DNA from: Actinomycetota bacterium
Lineage (GTDB): Bacteria; Actinomycetota; Thermoleophilia; Gaiellales; Gaiellaceae
DNA length: 6,124 bases
NCBI GenBank assembly: GCA_005884155.1
Contig: VAXD01000121.1
Location: forward strand, 1,578 to 7,701
Direction of reading: 5' to 3'
Part shown: positions 1-5,999 of the stretch, one piece after another
Layout: each line of letters starts with the position of its first letter
Numbering within the stretch: position 1 is the first letter of the stretch
Notes under the pieces: model-generated
The model's input: the letters and a program-made list of their open reading frames with translations, nothing else
The model's database searches: none
Told to the model about the DNA's origin: nothing
Made by a program: the position numbers and the translations under genes

Positions 1-709
1 CTCGAGGTCTTCGCCGAGAACACCCTCCAGTACCTGCGCGAGGAGGGGCGCCTGCTGGCTGAAGGCGTCGAGTTCCCGGCGCTGAAGACGCGCTTCCGCG
101 AGCGGCAGGCGCTTGTCGTTGCACGCGGCCCGGGTTACAAGCGGGACCTCGCGATCGTCCGCTCCTACGTCCGCGACTTCCGGCCGGTGCTCGTTGGCGT
201 GGACGGCGGCGCCGACGCGCTGCTGCAGGCCGGGATGCGGCCGGAGGTGATCGTCGGCGACATGGACTCGGTCTCCGACGACGCGCTGCAGAGCGGGGCG
301 GAGCTGATCGTCCACGCGTACCGCGACGGCGCGGCGCCCGGCGCGGCGCGGCTCGAGACGCTCGGCGTGCCGTTCCACACGGTCTCCGCGCCCGGGATCA
401 GCGAGGACGTCGCGCTCCTGCTCGCGTACGAGAAGGGCGCTGAGCTGATCGTTGCCGTGGGGACGCACTTCAACCTGATCGAGTTCCTCGAGCGCGACCG
501 CGCTGGGATGTCCTCGACCTTCGTGACGCGGCTGAAGGTTGGCGAGATCCTCGTGGACTATCAGCCGCGAGGTCGGGATCTGGCCGCTGATCGCGTTCGC
601 GTTGGCGGGCCTGGCCGCGATCGTCGTCGCGATCGTCGCCTCACCCGGCCTGCGGCACTTCATCGGCCTGCTCGTCCAGCGGCTGCGCGACCTGCTCGGC
701 ATAGGCTGA
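1..709 (+). CDS. steA: SteA-like cytokinetic ring protein, 5'-truncated and frameshifted near its C-terminus
   Basis: This is the 3' part of a SteA-family gene; the start lies upstream of the window. Frame 1 shows the thiamine-pyrophosphokinase-like fold: VGVDGGADALL, then GDMDSVSDD (256-282), then GISEDVALLLAYEKGAELIV and VGTHFNLIEFLERDRAGMSS, followed by TFVTRLKVGEILVD. SteA proteins end in one membrane helix. Here it is found only in frame 2, from about 569: EVGIWP, LIAFALAGLAAIVVAIVA, then a basic tail ending LLGIG and TGA at 707-709. Frame 1 beyond 568 is arginine-rich and reads like an off-frame. One extra base (or loss of two) between about 559 and 568 explains this; YQP (559-567) followed by EVG (569 on) would join if C568 were absent. 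In corynebacteria SteA works with SteB in cell separation; that role here is by family. It heads the visible operon. Identity is confident; whether the shift is real or a sequence error is open. Confidence 0.85.
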
Positions 710-714
710 ACGTC

Positions 715-1149
715 ATGCCACGCGTCGTCGCCACCCGCGAGCTGCTCGCCCCGCCCGTCGACGTTTGGGATTTCCTGGCCGAGCCCAACAACCTGGCCGA
801 TTGGTGGCCGGGCGTCGCCGCTGTGCGGCCGGACCGGAGCGGGCTGGCGCCGGGCGCACGCTGGCAGCTGGTCACCGGTCCGCAAACCGGCGGCGTCGTG
901 ACCGCGTACCTCCGCCGCCGGGACGCCCTCGGCACGATCCAGATTCTCGAAGTGCGGCCGCGGCAGTTCGTCCGCTTCATGTTCGTGCACGACGGAATCG
1001 AGGCGAAGCTGCTTCTCGAGCCGGCAGGAGGCGCGCACACGCGGGCGACGCTCGAGATCGACGGACCCTGGCTCCGGGTCAACCGCACGCTGCCCCGGCA
1101 AGCCCTGAATCGCCTGTACGCCCTCTGCCAGACCGCCGCCGAGCTTTAA
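715..1149 (+). CDS. SRPBCC/START-fold family protein
   Basis: A 144-residue protein starting at the ATG at 715, five bases after the restored steA stop. An open frame runs back from here into steA without a stop, but that upstream part is the steA frame and the shifted tail, so 715 is the natural start. The N-terminus ATRELLAPPVDVWDFLAEPNN, then LADWWPGV (tryptophans 30-31), GLAPGARWQLV, and the late segment RATLEIDGPWL match the SRPBCC pattern: first strand, short helices with a DWWP-like turn, seven-strand sheet, long C-terminal helix (here from about residue 123, LPRQALNRLYALCQTAAEL). The length is usual for this fold. Such proteins bind hydrophobic ligands or act in aromatic-ring metabolism; nothing here fixes the ligand. 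No clear Shine-Dalgarno is visible, so translation may be coupled to steA. Its place between steA and mctB hints at an envelope-lipid role, which is speculative. Confidence 0.82.
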   Translation: MPRVVATRELLAPPVDVWDFLAEPNNLADWWPGVAAVRPDRSGLAPGARWQLVTGPQTGGVVTAYLRRRDALGTIQILEVRPRQFVRFMFVHDGIEAKLLLEPAGGAHTRATLEIDGPWLRVNRTLPRQALNRLYALCQTAAEL

Positions 1150-1159
1150 TGCCGGACGA

Positions 1160-2035
1160 ATGTTCGACCTTCGCTACCACGTAGCCTCGCTCGCCGCGGT
1201 CTTCCTGGCGCTCGTGATCGGGATCCTCGTCGGCGTCGGGATCTCCGACCAGGGACTCGTCGACAGCGCGAAGCGCAGCCTGCTCGAGCAACGCGTCGCG
1301 CGGCTGCAGTCGAAGCTCGACGCCACGTCCAAGAGTTCCGCGCTGTCGCAGCGCGAGCAGCGCGCGGCGCAGGTCTACATGAGCGAGACCTACCCGGTGC
1401 TCGTCCGCAACCGGCTGCACGGAAAGCGGGTCGCCGTCCTCTTCGTCGGCTCGGTCGACGGCGGCGTGCGCTCGACGATCGAGCGCACCCTGACGGATTC
1501 GGGCGCGATCGAGGAGCGCTTGCGCGCGCTCAAGCTTCCGCTCGACATCAAAGGGCTCGAGGCCAAGCTGAAGGCGTCGCCTGCGGGGATCGGCTACACC
1601 GGCCGGTCGAAGCTGCAGACGCTCGGGCAGGCGCTTGGCGCCGAGCTCGTCTCCGGCGGTGACACGCCGCTCTGGGACGCGCTCACCGACTCGCTGGTCG
1701 AAGAGCGGGTCGGCGGCGGCAAGCAGCCGGTGGACGGGGTGGTCGTGGCGAGAACCGTTCCGCCGCAGCGTGGCGCGACGAGCCGCTTCCTGCGCGGGCT
1801 CTACCAGGGGGTCGACTCGGGCGGCGTTCCGGCGGTCGGGATCGAGACGACGACCTCCCCGACCTCTGCGATCGACGCCTACCGTAGCGGCGGCCTTTCG
1901 AGCGTCGACGACGTCGACAAGCCCGCTGGTCGTCTGGCACTCGTGCTCGTGCTCGCCGGGGCGCCTGCGGCGCAGTACGGGCTCAAGGCGACGGCCGACC
2001 AGTCGTTGCCGCCGTTCTCGGTCGCTGGTGGCTGA
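1160..2035 (+). CDS. mctB: MctB/SteB-family membrane-anchored protein ('copper transporter' family)
   Basis: A 291-residue protein. The N-terminus MFDLRYHVASLAAVFLALVI is the family signature, followed by GILVGVG, giving one membrane helix at about residues 8-28 and then a probable coiled coil at about 32-72 (VDSAKRSLLEQRVARLQSKL). The remainder is an extracytoplasmic alpha/beta domain, with a second hydrophobic strand near residue 260 (LALVLVLAGAPAAQ). In Mycobacterium the homologue (Rv1698, MctB) was linked to copper resistance; in Corynebacterium the homologue SteB partners SteA in division. This protein has no cysteine, only one methionine besides the start, and two histidines, so copper binding is poorly supported and the SteB role fits its neighbours better. 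The ATG at 1160 is 10 nt after the previous stop, without a strong ribosome site. The stop overlaps the next gene by 8 nt if that gene starts at GTG 2028. Confidence 0.85.
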   Translation: MFDLRYHVASLAAVFLALVIGILVGVGISDQGLVDSAKRSLLEQRVARLQSKLDATSKSSALSQREQRAAQVYMSETYPVLVRNRLHGKRVAVLFVGSVDGGVRSTIERTLTDSGAIEERLRALKLPLDIKGLEAKLKASPAGIGYTGRSKLQTLGQALGAELVSGGDTPLWDALTDSLVEERVGGGKQPVDGVVVARTVPPQRGATSRFLRGLYQGVDSGGVPAVGIETTTSPTSAIDAYRSGGLSSVDDVDKPAGRLALVLVLAGAPAAQYGLKATADQSLPPFSVAGG

Positions 2036-3227
2036 ACGGTTGACGGTCCTCGTCGCCGCGCGCGACGAGGAGCGCTCGATCGAAGCAACGGTCTCGGCTC
2101 TCCGTGAGGGCTTTCCCGACGCCGAGATCCTCGTCGCCGACGACGGCTCGCGCGACGGAACCGCCGCTGCGGGCGAGCGCGCCGGGGCGCGGGTCGTTCG
2201 CCTCCCACGGCTCGGCAAGGGCCAGGCGCTCACGCTCGCCGAGCGCGAGGCGGCTGCCGGGCCGCTTCTGCTCTGCGACGCAGACCTCCAAGGCGACCTC
2301 GCGGCCTTGCTCGACGAGGACACGGACCTTGCCATTGCGGCCTTCGACCAACGTGAGGGCGGCGGGTTCGGGATCGCCAAGCGCGCCGCGCGGGAGCTGA
2401 TCCGGCTGCTCAGCGGCTTCGAGGCGCGCGAGCCGCTCTCCGGCCAGCGCGCGCTCTCCCCCAAAGCGCGCGAGGAGTGCTTCCCGCTCGCGCCCGGATT
2501 CGGCTGCGAGGTGCGGATGACGATCGACGCCGTCCGCGCGAGCCTCGAAGTGCGCGAGCGAGACCTGCCGCTCCGGCACCGCGCGACTGGCCGCGACCTG
2601 AGCGGCTTTCTCCACCGGGCGCGCCAGCTCCTCGACTCTGCGCTCGCCTGCGGGCCAACGGCGACGAACTGCCGCGGCCTGCGCCTGCCTCTCGTCGGCT
2701 GGGCCTTTGCCGCCCGCGAGCCGGTCGTCACCGCGATCGGGCTCGCCGACGATCTCCTCTCCGGCGCCGAGCGCGGCTTCCGGGGCCACCTGCGCAGCGG
2801 CCTGACCACCGGAACGCTGAAGGCCGTCGCGATCCCGCTCTACGGCCTGGCGCGAACGCGCAGCCTCTCGGGAGCGCTTCTGGTCGCACTCGCGGCCAAC
2901 CTCTTCAACCAGCTCGACACCGCGCCCGGCCGGGCGCTCAAGCCGTACCTGATCCTCGCTCCGCTCGTCCGCGCACCCCTCCTGCCTGCCGTCCTGATCG
3001 CGCCCTACGATCTCCGCGAGATGACGATGCTCGGTGACGCGGGGTCGAACGCGCTGGGCGCGCTGCTAGGCTTGAGTTCCGTGGACCGTTTCACGGGACG
3101 AGGCCGGAAGCTCGCGATCGCCGCGCTCGCCGGTCTCAACCTCCTCGGCGAGACCCGCTCCTTCGGAGCGCTGATCGAGCGCTCGCCGTTCCTCTCGAAG
3201 GTCGACCGCTTGGGGCGGGTGACCTAG
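2028..3227 (+). CDS. Two-domain protein: GT2 glycosyltransferase fused to a short MraY/WecA-like phosphosugar-transferase domain
   Basis: A 399-residue protein from GTG 2028, which overlaps the previous stop by 8 nt; TTG 2040 is an alternative start. Residues 1 to about 205 form a GT2 (GT-A fold) domain: VLVAARDEERSIEATVSAL, VADDGSRDGT (36-45), GKGQAL (63-68), the metal/nucleotide motif CDADLQ (83-88), SGQRAL (138-143) and GFGCEVRMTIDA (157-168), as in dolichol-phosphate-mannose-synthase-like enzymes. From about 214 the sequence resembles the MraY/WecA (GT4) superfamily: NCRGLRLP, GLADDLL with paired aspartates 241-242, GHLRSGLTTGTLKA, NLFNQLD (N291, N294, D297) with PGRALK, MLGDAGSNALG (D337), and a tail ending in DRLGR. 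About five hydrophobic segments remain against ten or eleven in full enzymes, and the histidine motif of MraY is absent. The frame is uninterrupted. It probably moves a sugar or phosphosugar onto a polyprenyl carrier for the envelope; substrate unknown. The stop overlaps the pyrG start. Confidence 0.8.
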   Translation: MAERLTVLVAARDEERSIEATVSALREGFPDAEILVADDGSRDGTAAAGERAGARVVRLPRLGKGQALTLAEREAAAGPLLLCDADLQGDLAALLDEDTDLAIAAFDQREGGGFGIAKRAARELIRLLSGFEAREPLSGQRALSPKAREECFPLAPGFGCEVRMTIDAVRASLEVRERDLPLRHRATGRDLSGFLHRARQLLDSALACGPTATNCRGLRLPLVGWAFAAREPVVTAIGLADDLLSGAERGFRGHLRSGLTTGTLKAVAIPLYGLARTRSLSGALLVALAANLFNQLDTAPGRALKPYLILAPLVRAPLLPAVLIAPYDLREMTMLGDAGSNALGALLGLSSVDRFTGRGRKLAIAALAGLNLLGETRSFGALIERSPFLSKVDRLGRVT

Positions 3228-4876
3228 TGTCTCGCCGCCCGCCGAAGTACGTCTTCGTCACTGGCGGCGTTGTCTCGTCCCTCGGTAAGGGCATCACCGC
3301 CTCCTCGCTCGGCCGCCTGCTGAAGGCACGCGGGCTGAAAGTGCAGATGCAGAAGTTCGACCCGTACATCAACGTCGACCCGGGGACGATGAGCCCGTTC
3401 CAACACGGGGAAGTGTTCGTCACGGAGGACGGCGCCGAGACCGACCTCGACATCGGCCACTACGAGCGTTTCATCGACGAGAACCTCTCGCGCACCGCCA
3501 ACCACACGGCCGGCTCGATCTGGGACCGCGTCATCCGCAAGGAGCGCAAGGGCGAGTACCTCGGCTCGACAGTTCAGGTGATCCCGCACATCACGAACGA
3601 GATCAAGGAGCGGATCCGGAGCGCGACCGAGGCGAGCGACTGCGACGTGGTCGTGACCGAGATCGGCGGCACCGTGGGCGACATCGAGTCGCTCCCGTTC
3701 CTCGAGGCGATCCGTCAGTTCCGCCGCGAGGCGGGCCAGGAGAACGTCTGCTACGTCCACGTCACACTTGTGCCCTTCATCGAGACGGCGGGCGAGCTGA
3801 AGACGAAGCCGACGCAGCACTCGGTGAACGAGCTGCGGCGCATCGGTATCCACCCAGACGTGATCGTCGCACGCTCCCGCGACCCGATCTCCGGCGACAT
3901 CCGCGAGAAGATCGCCCTCTTCGCCGACCTCGACCCGGGCGCCGTGGTCGCGAACCACGACGTTCCCGACCTCTACCTCGTCCCCTCGGCGCTACAGGAG
4001 GAGGGTTTCGACGCGCTCGTCTGCGAGAAGCTCGGGCTGCCTTCGGGTGAGGCCGATCTCGGCGAGTGGCTCTCGCTCACCGAGCGCATCCGCTCGGCGC
4101 GCGACGGCGAGGTCGAGATCGCGCTCGTCGGCAAGTATGTCAAGCTGCGCGACGCCTACCTCTCGGTGCACGAGGCGTTGCGGCACGCGGGCGTTCACCA
4201 CGGCTGCTCGGTGAACGTGCGCTGGTTCGACGCCGAGGGCATGTCGCTCGAGGAGGCGCAGGCCGAGCTGGAGCAGGTTGACGGCGTCCTCGTCCCGGGC
4301 GGCTTCGGCTCCCGCGGGTGGGAGGGCAAGATCATGGCCTGCCGCGTCGCTCGCGAGCGCGAGATCCCGTACCTCGGGATCTGTCTCGGGATGCACGTCG
4401 CGGTGTCCGAGTACGCGCGCCATGTGGTCGGGCTCGAGGGCGCGAACTCGACGGAGATGGATCCGGAGACGCCGTTCCCGGTGATCGATCTCCTGCCGGA
4501 GCAGAAGGAGATCGAGGACCTCGGTGGGACGATGCGGCTCGGCGCGCAGGCGGTCGAGCTCGCGGAGGGAACACGCGCACTGAGCGCCTACAACGAGCTC
4601 GTCGTGCACGAGCGGCACCGGCACCGCTACGAGGTCAACAACCACCTGCGGCCGCTGCTGGTCGAGGCCGGCCTGATCGTCTCCGGCACCTTCCAGGGCG
4701 GCCGGCTCGTCGAGCTCGTCGAGCTACGCGACCACCCCTGGTTCGTCGCGAGCCAGTTCCACCCGGAGTTCAAGTCGCGCCCGACGCGGCCCGCGCCGCT
4801 CTTCCGGGACTTCGTCGGCGCCGCCTTCGCCCGTTCGCGTGAGCGCTCCGGCGCAGCCTTCACGATCTCGGGCTGA
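3227..4876 (+). CDS. pyrG: CTP synthase (glutamine-hydrolysing)
   Basis: A complete 549-residue CTP synthase, which makes CTP from UTP, ATP and glutamine in the cytoplasm, the last step of de novo pyrimidine nucleotide synthesis. The synthetase domain (about 1-270) opens with KYVFVTGGVVSSLGKG (phosphate-binding loop about 13-22) and continues with QKFDPYINVDPGTMSP, GEVFVTEDGAETDLDIGHYE, STVQVIPHITNEIK, EIGGTVGDIESLPF and KTKPTQHSV. The class I glutamine amidotransferase domain (about 296-545) has VPGGFGSRGWEGK, the nucleophile C386 in GICLGMH, and H512 and E514 in SQFHPEF. All key residues are present and the length is typical. The GTG start at 3227 shares its first G with the previous TAG stop (TAGTG), a sign of translational coupling; GGGGCGGG just upstream (3213-3220) is a weak ribosome site. 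It is the last gene of the operon seen here; in Mycobacterium too pyrG follows mctB. Confidence 0.98.
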   Translation: MSRRPPKYVFVTGGVVSSLGKGITASSLGRLLKARGLKVQMQKFDPYINVDPGTMSPFQHGEVFVTEDGAETDLDIGHYERFIDENLSRTANHTAGSIWDRVIRKERKGEYLGSTVQVIPHITNEIKERIRSATEASDCDVVVTEIGGTVGDIESLPFLEAIRQFRREAGQENVCYVHVTLVPFIETAGELKTKPTQHSVNELRRIGIHPDVIVARSRDPISGDIREKIALFADLDPGAVVANHDVPDLYLVPSALQEEGFDALVCEKLGLPSGEADLGEWLSLTERIRSARDGEVEIALVGKYVKLRDAYLSVHEALRHAGVHHGCSVNVRWFDAEGMSLEEAQAELEQVDGVLVPGGFGSRGWEGKIMACRVAREREIPYLGICLGMHVAVSEYARHVVGLEGANSTEMDPETPFPVIDLLPEQKEIEDLGGTMRLGAQAVELAEGTRALSAYNELVVHERHRHRYEVNNHLRPLLVEAGLIVSGTFQGGRLVELVELRDHPWFVASQFHPEFKSRPTRPAPLFRDFVGAAFARSRERSGAAFTISG

Positions 4877-4958
4877 GCGGCGCCACCGGCCGTAGGATCG
4901 TTTCCTCGATCTCCTCCCTGCGACCCGGTGCGAAATCCCGAGCCCTTCGGAGCCTCTG
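4877..4958. terminator. Convergent intergenic spacer with weak hairpins
   Basis: An 82-nt gap between the converging pyrG and gntR genes, where transcription from both sides must end. Visible structures are small: GATCG (4896-4900) and CGATC (4907-4911) with a six-base pyrimidine loop, and CCGA/TCGG near 4938-4950 that, read on the minus strand, is followed by a short ATTT. There is no strong U-tract, so termination here is inferred from gene layout and not from a clear intrinsic terminator. Confidence 0.35.
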
Positions 4959-5306
4959 TCAGCCGACCCGATGGATGATCTCGACCAGCTCATCCAGCTG
5001 GTAGCCCTGCCGACGTGCGAAAGCAACGAGCTCCTTCGCGCGCTGGGCGACGGCGCCGCGTTCGGGCGTCCCTGCAACCGAGATTCCGCGCCCGCGCCGG
5101 AACTCGAGCAGTCCCTCGTCTCGAAGGAGCCGCAGAGAACGCAGCACGGTGTTCGTGTTGACACCAAGGACCGCGGCGAGATCCTTCGCAGGCGGCAGAC
5201 GCTCCCCGGGCTTCGCCTCGCCGCCCGCGATCGCACGGCGAATCTCACCGGCGACCTGCTCGTACAGATCCATGGGGTCGCCTCGGTCGACCTTGACAGC
5301 CAGCAT
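4959..5306 (-). CDS. GntR-family transcriptional regulator, YtrA-like
   Basis: A 115-residue DNA-binding protein. DPMDLYEQVAGEIRRAIAGG (10-29) followed by KPGERLPPAKDLAAVLGV and NTNTVLRSLRLLRDEGLLEF is the GntR winged helix-turn-helix, ending in the wing RRGRGISVAG (70-79). After it comes only a helical extension of about 35 residues (AQRAKELVAFARRQGYQLDE), with no FCD or UTRA ligand domain. That size and build match the YtrA subfamily, which usually represses its own gene and a neighbouring transporter or membrane-protein operon. The ATG at 5306-5304 is the only usual start before an in-frame upstream stop, although a later Met (residue 12) exists. There is no Shine-Dalgarno, so the mRNA may be leaderless. 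It is divergent from the next gene, with a palindrome starting at its own start codon. No ABC transporter follows it in the window, unlike typical YtrA operons. Confidence 0.9.
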   Translation of the reverse strand: MLAVKVDRGDPMDLYEQVAGEIRRAIAGGEAKPGERLPPAKDLAAVLGVNTNTVLRSLRLLRDEGLLEFRRGRGISVAGTPERGAVAQRAKELVAFARRQGYQLDELVEIIHRVG

Positions 5307-5321
5307 GGTGCTAGTAACACT
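5293..5321 (+). promoter_or_regulatory. Putative promoter for the divergent membrane-protein gene
   Basis: A perfect -35 hexamer TTGACA lies at 5293-5298, inside the first codons of gntR on the opposite strand. At 17 bp spacing the -10 would be AACACT (5316-5321), which matches the consensus at only three of six positions; at 16 bp it would be TAACAC. The -10 region falls within the inverted repeat, so a bound repressor would block it. Transcription would start near 5328, about 20 nt before the ATG at 5348. The -35 is clear, the -10 weak. Confidence 0.45.
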
Positions 5322-5328
5322 AGCGCCA
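5306..5328. promoter_or_regulatory. Inverted repeat, likely operator of the divergent GntR regulator
   Basis: Left arm TGGTGCTAGT (5306-5315), spacer AAC, right arm ACTAGCGCCA (5319-5328). Nine of ten base pairs are complementary, and the inner CTAGT/ACTAG pairs perfectly. It begins at the last base of the gntR start codon and fills over half of the 41-nt gap to the next gene. GntR dimers bind short inverted repeats, and YtrA-type regulators commonly bind at their own promoter, so autoregulation plus control of the divergent gene is the likely role. On the minus strand TAGTGT (5322-5317) could be a -10 element for a leaderless gntR transcript. Confidence 0.72.
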
Positions 5329-5347
5329 GAGACTCAAAGATGCAGCC

Positions 5348-5596
5348 ATGACCGTCACCGCTCCGCCTCGCCCGAACGATCCCATCGAGTTCCAGGAGCT
5401 CGCGCGCAAGGCCGACGCCGACGCGCTCATCGAGGAAGCGAGGCAGCGCGGACGCCGGCGACGGCGCATTTACGGGGCCGTCGTGGCGGTCGTCGCGCTC
5501 GTGGGAGTCGCAATCACAGTCTTCGGGCGCACGACACCCGCCCATCCGGTGCCGGTCCGAGCACAGCCTTCCGGCACAACGTGCGCATCGAGCTGA
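5348..5596 (+). CDS. Membrane-anchored small protein, N-terminal half of an apparently frameshifted gene
   Basis: An 82-residue reading frame from ATG 5348. The N-terminus is polar (MTVTAPPRPNDPIEFQELAR), then DADALIEEARQRG, five arginines (36-40) and a membrane helix at about 41-60 (IYGAVVAVVALVGVAITVFG). The arginines before the helix predict N-inside, C-outside topology. After residue 60 a short proline-rich linker (TTPAHPVPVRAQP) leads to CASS and a stop at 5594-5596. I do not recognise a named family, though 'EEAR + arginines + helix + exported domain' recalls proteins common in Thermoleophilia. The expected exported domain is missing in this frame and appears from 5569 in another: changing from P74 (5567-5569) to TTC at 5569-5571 gives one continuous anchored protein. 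The loss of one base near 5567-5570 (or gain of two) would explain it. It is probably controlled by the divergent GntR. The ribosome site is weak (AAAGA, 5336-5340). Confidence 0.7.
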   Translation: MTVTAPPRPNDPIEFQELARKADADALIEEARQRGRRRRRIYGAVVAVVALVGVAITVFGRTTPAHPVPVRAQPSGTTCASS

Positions 5597-5862
5597 CCGG
5601 GAGGATGCTTCCCGCTCGAGGAGAGTTCGCCATCTACGGTGCGATCTCTGATCGCGGGACATTCGTCGACGACGCCAGCTGGCCTACCGTTCGGACGTTG
5701 CTCGGCGGGAACGGAACCATCCGGATCACCGTCGGCCCGCAAGGGCGCTGGGAAATTATCGACGGAACGGTGACGTACGCCGGCCTTCACGGACGGGGAG
5801 GAGAGGCGGGTCTCTATTCCGACACCATCGACATCACGATGAGCGGAACGGTCTCGCAATAG
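5581..5862 (+). CDS. Beta-rich exported domain, C-terminal half of the frameshifted gene
   Basis: This stretch ends at the TAG 5860-5862. Taken as an independent gene it could start at GTG 5581 (93 residues) or ATG 5605, but the frame also reads sensibly back to 5569 (FRHN), and it has no signal peptide or helix of its own. That favours it being the second half of the gene starting at 5348. Repeated short strands and glycines, RIELTGRMLPARGEFAIYGA, AISDRGTFVDD, NGTIRITVGPQGRWEIIDGT and YAGLHGRGGEAGLYSDTIDI followed by TMSGTVSQ, suggest a small beta-barrel resembling the allene-oxide-cyclase-like or dirigent-like group found in actinobacterial exported proteins. That resemblance is from memory and uncertain. 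No catalytic residues can be named. Codon use is like the neighbours, so both halves look recently functional. Confidence 0.6.
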   Translation: MRIELTGRMLPARGEFAIYGAISDRGTFVDDASWPTVRTLLGGNGTIRITVGPQGRWEIIDGTVTYAGLHGRGGEAGLYSDTIDITMSGTVSQ

Positions 5863-5892
5863 CAACTGACACACACCGGCGTTCGCCGAGGG

Positions 5893-5918
5893 CAGCCAAC
5901 GGAGAGAACCGCTGGCTG
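5893..5918 (+). terminator. Terminator-like hairpin without U-tract
   Basis: CAGCCA (5893-5898) pairs with TGGCTG (5913-5918). After one A-C mismatch, CGG (5900-5902) pairs with CCG (5909-5911) around the loop AGAGAA. It lies 30 nt after the stop at 5862 and before the peptidase gene. No run of T follows, as is common for terminators in GC-rich actinobacteria. A smaller hairpin, CGGC/GCCG, sits just upstream at about 5878-5889. Confidence 0.45.
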
Positions 5919-5986
5919 GGCGAGTGTCCTGTTCCCCCGCCGCGCTGACACGACATTCCTCGCGGCGTTAAGCGGCGGCCGGATTC

Positions 5987-5992
5987 TAAGAT
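5987..5992 (+). promoter_or_regulatory. Possible -10 element of a leaderless peptidase transcript
   Basis: TAAGAT fits the actinobacterial TANNNT -10 pattern and ends seven bases before the GTG at 6000, the spacing expected when transcription starts at the start codon itself. No convincing -35 is visible (GGCGTT at 17 bp spacing), and there is no ribosome-binding site before the GTG, which fits a leaderless mRNA. This is inference from spacing only. Confidence 0.35.
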
Positions 5993-5999
5993 CGGCTTC

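Noticed and set aside
1635..2027. Upstream extension of the glycosyltransferase frame inside mctB
   Set aside because: The extension is arginine/serine-rich and lies over a recognised MctB domain; the GT2 domain begins right after GTG 2028.
1079..2809. 576-residue minus-strand open frame across mctB and the glycosyltransferase
   Set aside because: Arginine- and serine-rich low-complexity translation typical of the opposite strand of GC-rich genes; it covers two well-supported plus-strand families.
3224..4645. Long minus-strand open frames opposite pyrG
   Set aside because: They lie over an unambiguous CTP synthase, and their compositions mirror its codon bias.
5312..5317. TAGTAA as a -10 box for TTGACA at 5293
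   Set aside because: The spacing is only 13 bp, too short for a normal promoter.
4971..5351. 126-residue plus-strand frame opposite gntR
   Set aside because: It is antisense to a clear winged-helix regulator; no family features are seen.
5149..5568. Plus-strand frame running through gntR into the beta-domain half
   Set aside because: The part before about 5569 is arginine/serine-rich and antisense to gntR; only the later part is protein-like.
4724..5662. 312-residue minus-strand frame spanning the pyrG end, gntR and the divergent gene
   Set aside because: It overlaps the recognised GntR protein in another frame and both flanking genes, and shows no domain-like pattern.
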